Source: Chloroflexota bacterium (GTDB taxonomy: Bacteria > Chloroflexota > Limnocylindria > Limnocylindrales > CSP1-4). Taken from it: a stretch of 64,000 nt of DNA. Shown in pieces: positions 7,692 to 15,613 of the stretch. Position numbers and translations under genes: made by a program. The stretch spans positions 1 through 64,000 of the forward strand of contig CANJLL010000012.1 in the NCBI GenBank assembly GCA_947475545.1, given 5' to 3'. The stretch's first letter is position 1, and each line of letters opens with the position of its first letter. Below the pieces are notes generated by a model, which was given only the letters and a program-made list of their open reading frames with translations, was not told the DNA's origin and made no database searches.

Positions 7692-9017
7692 ATGACCGCG
7701 ACATTCCTCGACCGAACCTCTGGCCCCTCGCCCACGGCGCCCGCTCCCGTGCCCGGCGCGCACGTGGCCGGCCTGGCCTGCAAGAACTGTCGCCGGCCGC
7801 AGGAGCTGGGCGCGTTCTTCGTCTGTCCGGCATGCTTCGGCCCGCTCGAGGTGGTGTACGACTACGACGTGATCCGCGGCCTGCTGAGCCGCGACGTGAT
7901 CGCCGCGCGGCCGGCCGGCATCTGGCGCTACGCCGAGCTGCTGCCGGTGACGGCCCCGCCGGCGCGCGGGCTGGCGGTTGGCTCCTCGCCGCTGGTGGCG
8001 GCGCCGCGGCTGGGCGACGCCATCGGGATCGACAACCTCTGGCTCAAGGACGACACGCGCAACCCCACGCTCTCGTTCAAGGACCGCGTCGTGGCCGTCG
8101 CGGCGGCGCGCGCGGTGGAATTCGGGTTCGACACGCTGGCCTGCGCGTCCACCGGCAACCTGGCCGGGGCGACGGCCGCGGCCGCGGCGGCGCTGGGGCT
8201 TCGGTCGTTCGTCTTCGTCCCGTGGGACCTGGAGCCCGCCAAGATCGATCACGCGCTGGCGTACGGCGCGACCGTGGTGCCGGTCAAGGGCACCTACGAC
8301 GACATCAACCGGCTCTGCCTGGAGATCGCGGACGAGGAGGGCTGGGCGTTCGTCAACGTCAACATGCGGCCCTTCTACGCCGAGGGCAGCAAGACGCTGG
8401 GCTTCGAGATCGCGGAGCAGCTGGGCTGGCGGCTGCCGGACGTGATCGTCTCGCCCATCGCGTCGGGGTCGCTCTTCACCAAGGTCGCGCGCGCGTTCCG
8501 CGAGCTGGTCGAGGTGGGGCTGGTGGAGCCGAAGGAGGTCCGCTTCGTCGGCGGCCAGGCGGCCGGCTGCTCGCCGGTGGCGACGGCGTTCGGGAGTGGT
8601 GCGTCCGAGATCACGCCGGTCCGGGTCCCGGACACCATCGTGCGGTCGCTGTCCATCGGGTCGCCGGCGGACGGGCGGTACGCGCTGGAGCTGGCGCGCG
8701 GGACCGGCGGCTCCGTGGAGGGCGTCACGGATGAGCCGACGGCGGAGGCGATCCGGCGGCTGGGCCGGCTGGAGGGGCTCTTTGCCGAGACGGCCGGCGG
8801 GGTGACGATCGCGGCGGCCGAGCAGGCGCGGCGCGCGGGCGTGATCCGCGACGGCGACGAGGTGGTGGCACTGATCACGGGCAATGGCGTGAAGACGCCG
8901 GACGCGCGGCGGTTCGGGCTGGCGGAGAGCGTGGAGGCGGGGGATCCCGGCCTGGCCCGGGCCATCGCGCCGACGTACCGCGACTTCGAGGCGCTGAAGG
9001 GGGAGCGGGGGGTCTAG
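7692..9017 (+). CDS. thrC: Threonine synthase, zinc-ribbon-bearing type
   Basis: A 441-residue fold-type II PLP enzyme converting O-phosphohomoserine to threonine. An N-terminal zinc-ribbon-like segment (CKNCRR then CPACFG, about residues 30-55) precedes the catalytic domain. The PLP lysine is in LSFKDR (Lys130), the cofactor phosphate loop region is ASTGNLAGATAA, and the C-terminal LITGNGVKTPD is typical of threonine synthases. ATG 7692 follows AGGAG by 6 nt. Expression should fall when SAM is abundant, because a SAM-I riboswitch and terminator lie upstream. A different phosphohomoserine- or homoserine-derived substrate feeding methionine cannot be excluded from sequence. Confidence 0.88.
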   Translation: MTATFLDRTSGPSPTAPAPVPGAHVAGLACKNCRRPQELGAFFVCPACFGPLEVVYDYDVIRGLLSRDVIAARPAGIWRYAELLPVTAPPARGLAVGSSPLVAAPRLGDAIGIDNLWLKDDTRNPTLSFKDRVVAVAAARAVEFGFDTLACASTGNLAGATAAAAAALGLRSFVFVPWDLEPAKIDHALAYGATVVPVKGTYDDINRLCLEIADEEGWAFVNVNMRPFYAEGSKTLGFEIAEQLGWRLPDVIVSPIASGSLFTKVARAFRELVEVGLVEPKEVRFVGGQAAGCSPVATAFGSGASEITPVRVPDTIVRSLSIGSPADGRYALELARGTGGSVEGVTDEPTAEAIRRLGRLEGLFAETAGGVTIAAAEQARRAGVIRDGDEVVALITGNGVKTPDARRFGLAESVEAGDPGLARAIAPTYRDFEALKGERGV

Positions 9018-9101
9018 CGAGGGGAGTCCAGGGGAGCCGGCCCGTGCGGCGCGCCTGCCCGTGCCCACCCGCCGCTGGCCCCGGGCGGATCGCGCGCGAG
9101 C

Positions 9102-10604
9102 CTACCGGACCTCCACCTCGCGGCCCGCGCCCAGGCGAATATCGGGCATCGTGCGGACTACCGCGACCAGCATGGCCGTCGCGATCGCGAACATCGCCCA
9201 GTAGATCCAGGTGAGGCCGGCGGCCAGCGCGTCGCGTGACGCCGCCAGCTCCGCCGCAGACATCGCCGCGCGGCGGGCCGGGTCCAGGATCGCCGAGGAC
9301 GCGCTGCCCGTGAACGCCGCGAGCACGCCGCCCATCACACCCACGCCCACCGTGCCGGCGATCGTCCGCGCGAACTGCGTCAGCCCCGTCACCACGCCGC
9401 GCTCGCTCCAGCCCACCGCGCTCTGCACTGTGACCATCACTGTGACCGACATCGCGCCGATCCCCAGGCCCGTCACCACCGGCCCCACCGCGGCGATCCA
9501 CGGGTTATCCATGACCTGGAGCTGGGTCAGGATCCCCGTGCCCACCGCCGCAAAGGCCGCGCCAACCAGCACGACGGCCCGCGCGCCCCAGCGCAGGAGC
9601 GCCCGCCCACCCACGAACGAGCCCAGCGGCCAGCCCAGGGTGAGCGTCCCCACGACCAGGCCGGCTTCGAACGCCGACCGCCCGTGGACCCCCTGGATCA
9701 TCGGGGGGACGAAGGAGGTCAGGCCGAACAGGACGAACCCACCCAGCGCCTGCACGATGAGGCCCGGCCGGATCACCCGGTGGCGGAGGTGGGAGAGCGC
9801 GACGATGGGTTCGGGCACGCGGCGCTCCACGCGCACGAACGCCCAGAGCAGCACGACGGCCGCGATGGCCAGCCCGAACGTGGGCGCGGAGATCCACCCG
9901 AACGAGGCTGGCGCCTGCGAGACGGAGAGCAGCAGGCAGATCACCCCGACGGTGAGCAGGATCCCGCCCAGCCAGTCGAGGCTCCGCACGCTGCGTCGCT
10001 CGTGGCGCTCGGCGGCATCGGAGCCCTCGCGAAAGGCGCCGATGACCAGGCCGCCGGCCAGGAGGCCAACGGGCAGGTTGATCTCGAAGACCCACGGCCA
10101 GCCAACGGTGGTGGTGATAAGCCCGCCAAGCGCCGGGCCCAGGACGGAGCTGACCGCCCAGACCGCCCCGAACAGGGCCTGGACCCGGGCCCGCTGGCGG
10201 GGCTCGAACGCGTCGCCGATGATCGTGAACGCCGCTGTGGTCAGCGCGCCGCCGCCGATCCCCTGGAGGGCGCGGAACACGATCAGGATCGGCATGCTGG
10301 TGGCAAAGCCCGCGGCCACGGACGCCGCAATGAAGATCCCCAGCGACGCGAGGTAGACGGGTCGGCGGCCGACGGTATCGGCCAGCTTCGCCGCGAACGG
10401 CACCGCGATGGTGCTGGTCAGCAGGTAGGCGCTGAACACCCAGCCCAGGAGCTGGAGGCCGCCCAACTGCCCGACGATCGTGGGCAGCGCGGTGCCCACG
10501 ACGGTGGCGTCCATGGCGGCCAGCGCCAGGGTGGTCATCATGCCCACCACGATCCGCCGCTGGGCGCGGGTCAGGGGTCGGTCGATGGGGGCCGGGGACG
10601 TCAC
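9102..10604 (-). CDS. MFS drug/solute exporter, 14-TM EmrB/QacA type
   Basis: A 500-residue major facilitator protein, proton-coupled and in the inner membrane. Motifs include LAAMDATVVGTALPTIVGQLGG in the first helix, LADTVGRRPVYL (motif A) and RALQGIGGGALTTAAF, typical of the DHA2 (EmrB/QacA) drug-exporter group. About 14 hydrophobic segments fit that group. The start is taken as GTG 10604, giving VTSPAPIDRPLTRAQRRIVV; the much longer open frame upstream is antisense to the dap genes and not coding. The substrate is unknown. It is convergent with thrC; 9018-9101 between them holds no strong terminator. Confidence 0.88.
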   Translation of the reverse strand: MTSPAPIDRPLTRAQRRIVVGMMTTLALAAMDATVVGTALPTIVGQLGGLQLLGWVFSAYLLTSTIAVPFAAKLADTVGRRPVYLASLGIFIAASVAAGFATSMPILIVFRALQGIGGGALTTAAFTIIGDAFEPRQRARVQALFGAVWAVSSVLGPALGGLITTTVGWPWVFEINLPVGLLAGGLVIGAFREGSDAAERHERRSVRSLDWLGGILLTVGVICLLLSVSQAPASFGWISAPTFGLAIAAVVLLWAFVRVERRVPEPIVALSHLRHRVIRPGLIVQALGGFVLFGLTSFVPPMIQGVHGRSAFEAGLVVGTLTLGWPLGSFVGGRALLRWGARAVVLVGAAFAAVGTGILTQLQVMDNPWIAAVGPVVTGLGIGAMSVTVMVTVQSAVGWSERGVVTGLTQFARTIAGTVGVGVMGGVLAAFTGSASSAILDPARRAAMSAAELAASRDALAAGLTWIYWAMFAIATAMLVAVVRTMPDIRLGAGREVEVR

Positions 10605-10644
10605 GCGGCGGATGGTACGGCGTGGCTCTCCAGACGGGGATGCG

Positions 10645-10727
10645 GCGGAGCGGTGCCGCGCGGCAGAGCGGTGCCGCCCGGCAGAGTAGTGCCGCCCCGC
10701 GCGGCGATGCCCCGCGCGGCGATAGCC
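10645..10727. repeat. Intergenic tandem repeat, 18-bp and 15-bp units
   Basis: Three diverged copies of an 18-bp unit (GCAGAGCGGTGCCGCCCG-like) at 10645-10698 are followed by two copies of GCGCGGCGATGCCCC/GCGCGGCGATAGCC. They lie between the divergent MFS gene and the lysine operon. No protein seems to use them. They are part of a window-wide tendency to short tandem duplications. Confidence 0.7.
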
Positions 10728-10929
10728 GTCGGATTCCGGCTGCACGGACATGCTTCGGCTGCATCGACACGCGCGTCGTAAGCGCGCGCTTGAGGCGTGC
10801 CACTCCGTCTGCATTGACATCGGGGGCATCCGGACGGCGTTGGGGACGCGCCCACCATCACGGGCCTTGCGCACGCACGCGCCGATGCGCAACAATCCGC
10901 CCATGCGTCGCAGTCTCCACCCCAACCTG

Positions 10930-11066
10930 ATGAAGGAGAAGCCGTGGCGGTCCTGGCTGGAGGCCTGGACCCCGGGGCGCTGACGGCGTTGGAGCAACGA
11001 CCGGGGCCTCGAGGGTAAGGAGGCTCCGGGGGCCGCGGACACCACGGGGGTGGGCCGCGGCTTTTT
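10930..11066 (+). promoter_or_regulatory. Attenuator-like leader of the lysine-biosynthesis operon
   Basis: This 5' region looks like a transcription-attenuation leader. Two overlapping short ORFs are possible. One is ATG 10930-10983, MKEKPWRSWLEAWTPGR, with three Trp and two Lys. The other is a 24-codon ORF from GTG 10944 to TAA 11018, whose AAGGAG ribosome site lies at ideal distance. Then come a 10-bp hairpin (CCGGGGCCTC 11001-11010 with GAGGCTCCGG 11020-11029) and a terminator. dapB starts 66 bp further on. No known lysine riboswitch or T-box signature fits. A TTGACA at 10814 has no good -10. The rest of 10605-10929 shows only the tandem repeat. Confidence 0.5.
11032..11066 (+). terminator. 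Intrinsic terminator upstream of dapB
   Basis: GCCGCGG (11032-11038) pairs with CCGCGGC (11055-11061), with an inner CCAC/GTGG extension, and a run of six to seven T residues follows immediately. Because it lies between the leader ORFs and dapB, it can act as an attenuator rather than as the end of a gene. Confidence 0.8.
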
Positions 11067-11132
11067 TGTTCGGCGGGCCGGCGCCCGCCACCCTTCGAAC
11101 CGCGACCCCGCCACCGCGAGGGACAGCACCAG

Positions 11133-11906
11133 ATGGACACGATCATCCTCGGCACCGGCGGACTGGGCCGGGCAGCGGCCGCCGCCTTCGTGGCGCGTGG
11201 CGACGCCGCCCTCCTGATCGGCCGTCCCGCGGGCGGCGCCCACGACCCGGCCGCGCTCACGGGCGCCCAGGTGATCGTGGAGGCCACGCGCGGCCACGCG
11301 GTGCGGGGCAACGTGGAGGCGGGCCTGGCCGCCGGCTGCCGCCGCTTCGTGATCGGGACCACGGACTGGGCCGCCGACCGCGCCGCCGTGGAGCAGGCAC
11401 TCATCGCTTCCGGCGCCGCAGCGGTCGTCGCCAGCAACTTCAGCACCGGCGTGGTGCTGTTTGGGCGCCTCGTGGAGGCCGCCACCCGCCTGTTTGGGCC
11501 CGTGCCGGAGTTCGACCCCTACCTCGTCGAGTGGCACCGCCGCACCAAGACCGACCGCCCGTCCGGCACCGCCCGCGACCTGGCCAACCGCATCCTGGCC
11601 AACCACCCGCGCAAGACCCGCATCTCCAATGGGACCGGCGGCCCGCCCGCCCCCGAGGAGCTGGAGGTCCTGGCGGTCCGCGCCGGCGCAAACCCGGGCG
11701 CCCACCTGGTGGGCTTCGATGCCCCGGGTGAGACCCTGGAGATCAAGCTGAGCAGCCGCGACCGGTCCGCCTATGCGGCCGGCATCCTCGCCTCCGCCGA
11801 CTGGCTGCTCCGGGAGCCGCGGGCACCCGGCATCCACGCCTTCGACCCCGCCGTGGTCGATGAGCTCCTCGCTGCCGCCACGAAACCCGGCGAGCCCGGC
11901 CGCTGA
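11133..11906 (+). CDS. dapB: 4-hydroxy-tetrahydrodipicolinate reductase
   Basis: A 257-residue NAD(P)H-dependent reductase of the DAP/lysine pathway. The N-terminal Rossmann motif is IILGTGGLGRA. The substrate-site region VEWHRRTKTDRPSGTARDLA matches the DapB signature E-x-HHR-x-K-x-D-x-PSGTA, with Trp and Arg at positions that vary. SNFSTGVVLF corresponds to the family's ANFSxGVxL. The order dapB-dapA-dapD-lysA, all on the same strand, shows a lysine operon. The first gene follows the attenuator-like leader. Confidence 0.9.
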   Translation: MDTIILGTGGLGRAAAAAFVARGDAALLIGRPAGGAHDPAALTGAQVIVEATRGHAVRGNVEAGLAAGCRRFVIGTTDWAADRAAVEQALIASGAAAVVASNFSTGVVLFGRLVEAATRLFGPVPEFDPYLVEWHRRTKTDRPSGTARDLANRILANHPRKTRISNGTGGPPAPEELEVLAVRAGANPGAHLVGFDAPGETLEIKLSSRDRSAYAAGILASADWLLREPRAPGIHAFDPAVVDELLAAATKPGEPGR

Positions 11907-12005
11907 CCGACCCCGGCCAGGCTCCTCCCCACCGACCGAACGCCCTTCGACCCCTCCTTCGACCGCCCGAACCGACCGCCGACCCGCCGAAAGGACCCGA
12001 CCGAG

Positions 12006-12983
12006 ATGACCGCCCCAGGACCGATGCTCACCGGCGCCATGACCGCGCTGGTGACGCCCATGACGCCCGATCGCGAGCTGGATGAGGCCGCGTTCCGCCG
12101 CCTGGTGGAGTTCCAGTGCGCGTCCGGGATCGACGGCCTGGTCCCGTGCGGCACCACCGGCGAGTCGCCCACGCTGTCCAACAACGAGCGCGACCGCCTG
12201 CTGGCCATCTCCGTGGAGGTCGCGGACCGGCGTCTCGGGGGCAAGCGCCCCGCGGTCATCGCCGGGACCGGCACCAACGACACGGCGGCCTCGATCCGCC
12301 TGACGAAGCGTGCCGCCCAGCTGGGCGCGGACGCCGCCCTGATCGTTGCGCCCTACTACAACAAGCCCGACGGTCGGATGATGGACGCCCACTTCCGGGC
12401 CATCGCCGACGAGGGCGGGCTCCCCGTCGTCGTCTACAACGTTCCCGGGCGGACCGCGGCGAACATCGACGCGGACGTCTTCCTCCGCCTCGCGGAGCAC
12501 CCGGGCATCGTCGCCATCAAGGAGGCCTCGGCCAACATGGACCAGATCGCGCGGATCTGCCGCGACGTCCCGGACGGTGTCTCCGTGCTGTCGGGTGACG
12601 ACGCGTGGACCCTGGCCCTCATGGCCATGGGCGGCCACGGCGTGATCAGCGTGTGCAGCAATGAGATCCCGGCCGAGATGGTTGCACTGACCGCCGCCGC
12701 GGCCGCCGGTGACTTCCGCGAGGCGCTCCGGATCCACGACCGGTTCCTGCCGCTCTTCCAGGGCAACTTCAAGGGCGGCCCCAACCCGGTCCCGGTGAAG
12801 GGCGCGATGGCGCTGATGGGCCTCCTGGCCACGGACACGCTTCGCCTGCCAATGCTCCCGCTGGACGACAAGGGGCGCGCGGCGATGGCTGCCACGCTCC
12901 GCGAGGCGGGGGTGCTGGACGCGGCGGGGAACGTCGTCGGCCTGGCGGCCAAGTACGCGTCCGCGGCCGGGGTGGCGGCATGA
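12006..12983 (+). CDS. dapA: 4-hydroxy-tetrahydrodipicolinate synthase
   Basis: A 325-residue class I aldolase condensing pyruvate with aspartate semialdehyde. Signature motifs are GLVPCGTTGESPTLS, VYNVPGRTAANI (with the catalytic Tyr) and VAIKEASANMDQI, whose Lys forms the Schiff base. A further SGDDAWTLALMAMGGHGVISV segment is typical. Length is slightly above the usual 290-300 residues because of a longer C-terminus. The start at 12006 follows GAAAGGACCGACCGAG. The stop overlaps dapD by ATGA, so translation is coupled. Confidence 0.95.
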   Translation: MTAPGPMLTGAMTALVTPMTPDRELDEAAFRRLVEFQCASGIDGLVPCGTTGESPTLSNNERDRLLAISVEVADRRLGGKRPAVIAGTGTNDTAASIRLTKRAAQLGADAALIVAPYYNKPDGRMMDAHFRAIADEGGLPVVVYNVPGRTAANIDADVFLRLAEHPGIVAIKEASANMDQIARICRDVPDGVSVLSGDDAWTLALMAMGGHGVISVCSNEIPAEMVALTAAAAAGDFREALRIHDRFLPLFQGNFKGGPNPVPVKGAMALMGLLATDTLRLPMLPLDDKGRAAMAATLREAGVLDAAGNVVGLAAKYASAAGVAA

Positions 12984-13798
12984 CCACCGAGCCGGGAGCG
13001 GGCGCCGCGGGTGCCACGGGCGCCGCGCCGGTCGTGAACCCCGAGACCATCCTGGCCGACCTGGAGGCCGGCCTGGTCCGCTCGGCCAGCCCGGATCCCA
13101 CCGTGCCCGGCGGGTGGCGCGTCAACGCCGACGTCAAGGCCGCGATCCTGGGCCGCTTCGCCGACAAGACCATGCTCGAGTGGTCCGTGGGGCCGTTCAC
13201 GTTCCGCGACCGCGCGGGCGTCCCGCCGCGCGACCTGGCGGGCGGGCCCTGGCGCGTGGTCCCGGGCGGCACCACCGTCCGCTCCGGCACGTACCTGGCG
13301 CCGGGCGTGGTGATCATGCCGCCGTCCTACATCAACGTCGGCGCCTGGGTGGGCGCCAACACCATGGTCGATTCGGCCGTGCTGGTGGGCTCCTGCGCGC
13401 AGATCGGCGACAACGTCCACCTCTCGGCGGGCGTGGTCATCGGCGGCGTCCTGGAGCCGGCCAACGCCATGCCGGTCATCGTGGAGGACGGCGCGTTCGT
13501 GGGCGCGGGCTGCTCGCTGCTGGACGGGGTCCGGGTGAGCCGCGGCGCGGTGATCGCGGCCGGCGTCACGCTGACGGGCACGTCGCGGCTGTACGACACG
13601 GTCCGCGGGACAGTCCTCCAGGGCACGGCGGACGAGCCGCTGGTGGTCCCCGTCAACGCCGTGGTCGTTCCCGGCACGCGACGGATCGCCGGCGCATTCG
13701 CCGAGGAGCATGGGCTGGCGCTGAACACCGCCATCATCGTCAAGGACCGCGACGAGGGCACATCCGCGCGTGTTGCCCTCGAAAGCACACTGCGCTGA
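12980..13798 (+). CDS. dapD: Tetrahydrodipicolinate N-succinyltransferase
   Basis: A 272-residue acyltransferase with a left-handed beta-helix made of hexapeptide repeats (VVIMPPSYINVGAWVGANTM, then SCAQIGDNVHLSAGVVIGGV). Family motifs LEPANAMPVIVEDGAFVGAG and LYDTVRG support DapD rather than the acetyl-type DapH. The N-terminal 35 residues are Ala/Gly-rich and shorter than the usual helical domain. It acts after DapB in the succinylase branch. No dapC or dapE gene is present in the operon, so the later steps must be encoded elsewhere. Confidence 0.85.
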   Translation: MTTEPGAGAAGATGAAPVVNPETILADLEAGLVRSASPDPTVPGGWRVNADVKAAILGRFADKTMLEWSVGPFTFRDRAGVPPRDLAGGPWRVVPGGTTVRSGTYLAPGVVIMPPSYINVGAWVGANTMVDSAVLVGSCAQIGDNVHLSAGVVIGGVLEPANAMPVIVEDGAFVGAGCSLLDGVRVSRGAVIAAGVTLTGTSRLYDTVRGTVLQGTADEPLVVPVNAVVVPGTRRIAGAFAEEHGLALNTAIIVKDRDEGTSARVALESTLR

Positions 13799-13809
13799 CC
13801 GGAGACCGA

Positions 13810-15300
13810 ATGGCCGTCGACCGCGACACCGTCCCCACGCCCGGCCGGGCCCAGGCGCCCGCGTCGGCTTCGGCACCGGGCTCCGCTTCGGCGCCGAGCT
13901 CCGCTCAGGCGCCGAGCTCCGCTCAGGCGCCCGCGTCGGCTTCGGCACCGGGCACCGTTTCGGCCGCCCAGCGTGCCATTGGCGGGCCCAGCCTGGACGG
14001 CCGCGGCCGGCCCATCGCCCGCAACGAGATCCTCCGCAACGGACGGCTGGGCGGCATCGCCCCGGCGCTCCTGGCCGAGCGCTACGGCACGCCGGTGTAC
14101 GTCTACGACCTGGACGTCATCGATCGGCAGATCACCTCGCTCCGCGCCGTGCTGCCGGCATCGTTCGACCTGGCCTACGCGATCAAGTCGAACCCTGCGC
14201 TGGCGATCGTCAGCCACATGGCCGAGATGGGCCTCGGCGCCGACGTGGCGAGCGCCGGCGAGCTCAAGACGGTGGAGCGAGCCGGGTTCGCGCCCGACCG
14301 GGTCGTCATGACCGGCCCCGGGAAGCAGTATTCGGAGCTTCAGCTGGCGGTGGAGATGGGGATCCACGTGATCACCGTTGAATCGCCCGGCGAGATGGAT
14401 CGACTGGAGCGGATCGCGGCCGCATCGGGGCGCGTGGTGCCCATCCTGCTGCGGGCCGCCGTCACGGGTGACGCGTCGCTGGAGAAGGTCCGCCTGATCG
14501 GCGACGAGGGCGCCGGCAAGTTCGGGATGGACGGGCGCGACCTGCTGACCTGCGCGCGGCGGGCGGTCGCATCGCCACACCTGGACCTCCACGGGCTGCA
14601 TGCGTTCGGGGCCTCCAACCTGCTGGACGCCGGGGCGCTGGCGAACCACATCGAGAGCACCGTGCTCACCGCGCGGCGCCTCGCCGTGTCGACCGGGTTC
14701 ACGCTCCGCCTGGTGGACGGCGGCGGCGGCCTGGGCATCCCGTACGACCAGGACGAGCCCGCCCTGGATCTGCCCCTCCTTGGCCGTCGCCTCGCGGCGA
14801 TGGCGGAGCGCTGGGCCGCCGACCCCTTGCTGCGTGGCATCCGGGTGCTGATGGAGCCGGGACGCTTCCTGGTCGGGCAGTCGGGCGCCTACCTGGCGCG
14901 GGTGGTGGACCGCAAGTCGGTGAACGGGTCCATGGTCGCCATCCTGGACGGCGGAGTCCACCACGTGTTGCGGCCCGCGCTGGTGGGGCAGGAACACCGG
15001 CTGCGGCTGGTGGGCAAGTCCAGCTCGCTTGCCAAGCCCCGGCCGGTCACGGTGGCGGGGCCGCTGTGCACGGGGCTCGACGTGATCGCCGCCGGCGTGC
15101 TGCTGCTGCCGCCCGACCCGGGGGACCTGATCGTGGTGCTGGATGTCGGCGCGTACGGCTACACCGAATCGATGCCCTGGTTCCTGTCGCACCCGGTCCC
15201 GGCGGAGGTCGTGATCCGCGGCGGCAAGTCGGCGCTGATCCGCCCCCGCGTGGACCCGGAGTCCTGGCTCAACATCCAGCGGCTGCCAGAGTTCGAGTAG
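13810..15300 (+). CDS. lysA: Diaminopimelate decarboxylase-type PLP enzyme
   Basis: A 496-residue fold-type III PLP decarboxylase. LAYAIKSNPALAIV holds the PLP lysine, GADVASAGEL and HLDLHGLHAFG are in the barrel, and LVDGGGGLGIPYD binds the phosphate. EPGRFLVGQSG and CTGLDVIAAG are C-terminal family motifs. Position after dapB-dapA-dapD supports DAP decarboxylase, the last lysine step. LHGLHAFGASN replaces the usual HCHIGS, so a decarboxylase with altered specificity is possible. The first 60 residues are a repetitive Ala/Ser/Pro tract. ATG 13810 follows GGAGA. Confidence 0.8.
   Translation: MAVDRDTVPTPGRAQAPASASAPGSASAPSSAQAPSSAQAPASASAPGTVSAAQRAIGGPSLDGRGRPIARNEILRNGRLGGIAPALLAERYGTPVYVYDLDVIDRQITSLRAVLPASFDLAYAIKSNPALAIVSHMAEMGLGADVASAGELKTVERAGFAPDRVVMTGPGKQYSELQLAVEMGIHVITVESPGEMDRLERIAAASGRVVPILLRAAVTGDASLEKVRLIGDEGAGKFGMDGRDLLTCARRAVASPHLDLHGLHAFGASNLLDAGALANHIESTVLTARRLAVSTGFTLRLVDGGGGLGIPYDQDEPALDLPLLGRRLAAMAERWAADPLLRGIRVLMEPGRFLVGQSGAYLARVVDRKSVNGSMVAILDGGVHHVLRPALVGQEHRLRLVGKSSSLAKPRPVTVAGPLCTGLDVIAAGVLLLPPDPGDLIVVLDVGAYGYTESMPWFLSHPVPAEVVIRGGKSALIRPRVDPESWLNIQRLPEFE
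13851..13956. repeat. Tandem-repeat tract encoding the Ala/Ser/Pro-rich N-terminus of LysA
   Basis: Alternating copies of GCGTCGGCTTCGGCACCGGG-like and GCTCAGGCGCCGAGCTCC-like units encode ASASAPGS and SAQAPS blocks. All spacings keep the reading frame. The tract lies before the first conserved enzyme residue, so it is likely an unstructured extension. Confidence 0.75.
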
Positions 15301-15311
15301 GGGACCGCGGT

Positions 15312-15340
15312 TGATCGCGGCGAGGATCCGGCGGCGATCA
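15312..15340. other. Inverted repeat after lysA
   Basis: TGATCGC (15312-15318) pairs with GCGATCA (15334-15340) across 15 nt, some 11 bp after the lysA stop. There is no T tract, so it is at most a weak or factor-assisted terminator. The stretch 15341-15510 shows nothing else recognisable. Confidence 0.35.
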
Positions 15341-15516
15341 GCCTCCTGCCAGCGAACTGGCGCTATGCACACCCGGTGAGGACTACGCGGGTTGCCGCCC
15401 CTCAGCGGACTCGCCGCGCCTCCGAAATATGCCGACGCGAGCGTGCGCAGGAGTGCCCCCCGAGTGGTGGGAATTGAGCGAGGCTCCTGACGCCGGCAGT
15501 TCACCAGCGCGGACCG

Positions 15517-15546
15517 TTGACACTCTCGGGGTGAGATTGCTACTAT
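15517..15546 (+). promoter_or_regulatory. Heat-shock operon promoter (vegetative sigma type)
   Basis: TTGACA (15517-15522) and TACTAT (15541-15546) are separated by 18 bp, a near-consensus vegetative promoter. The CIRCE operator begins 13 bp after the -10 hexamer, so HrcA bound there would cover the transcription start. Confidence 0.85.
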
Positions 15547-15558
15547 CCGGGCATCCAG

Positions 15559-15585
15559 TTAGCACTCAGACCATGAGAGTGCTAA
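15559..15585 (+). promoter_or_regulatory. CIRCE operator (HrcA binding site)
   Basis: A perfect match to the CIRCE consensus: TTAGCACTC, nine-base spacer, GAGTGCTAA. HrcA dimers bind this inverted repeat and repress; the encoded hrcA is the first gene after it, so the operon is autoregulated and derepressed when HrcA is titrated or unfolded by heat stress. Confidence 0.98.
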
Positions 15586-15613
15586 CCCCGGCACAGAGCG
15601 AGGAGATGGTCCG

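Noticed and set aside
11040-11066. GGGTGGGCCGCGG considered as a T-box antiterminator
   Set aside because: The bases resemble the T-box sequence, but they run straight into the T tract as the 3' arm of a terminator. No Stem I features or specifier loop are visible, and the downstream genes are not typical for T-boxes of this layout.
9102-12737. A 1211-codon open frame on the minus strand
   Set aside because: Only its last 500 codons (from GTG 10604) form the MFS protein. The rest is antisense to dapA and dapB and lacks any family resemblance; long antisense frames are normal at this GC level.
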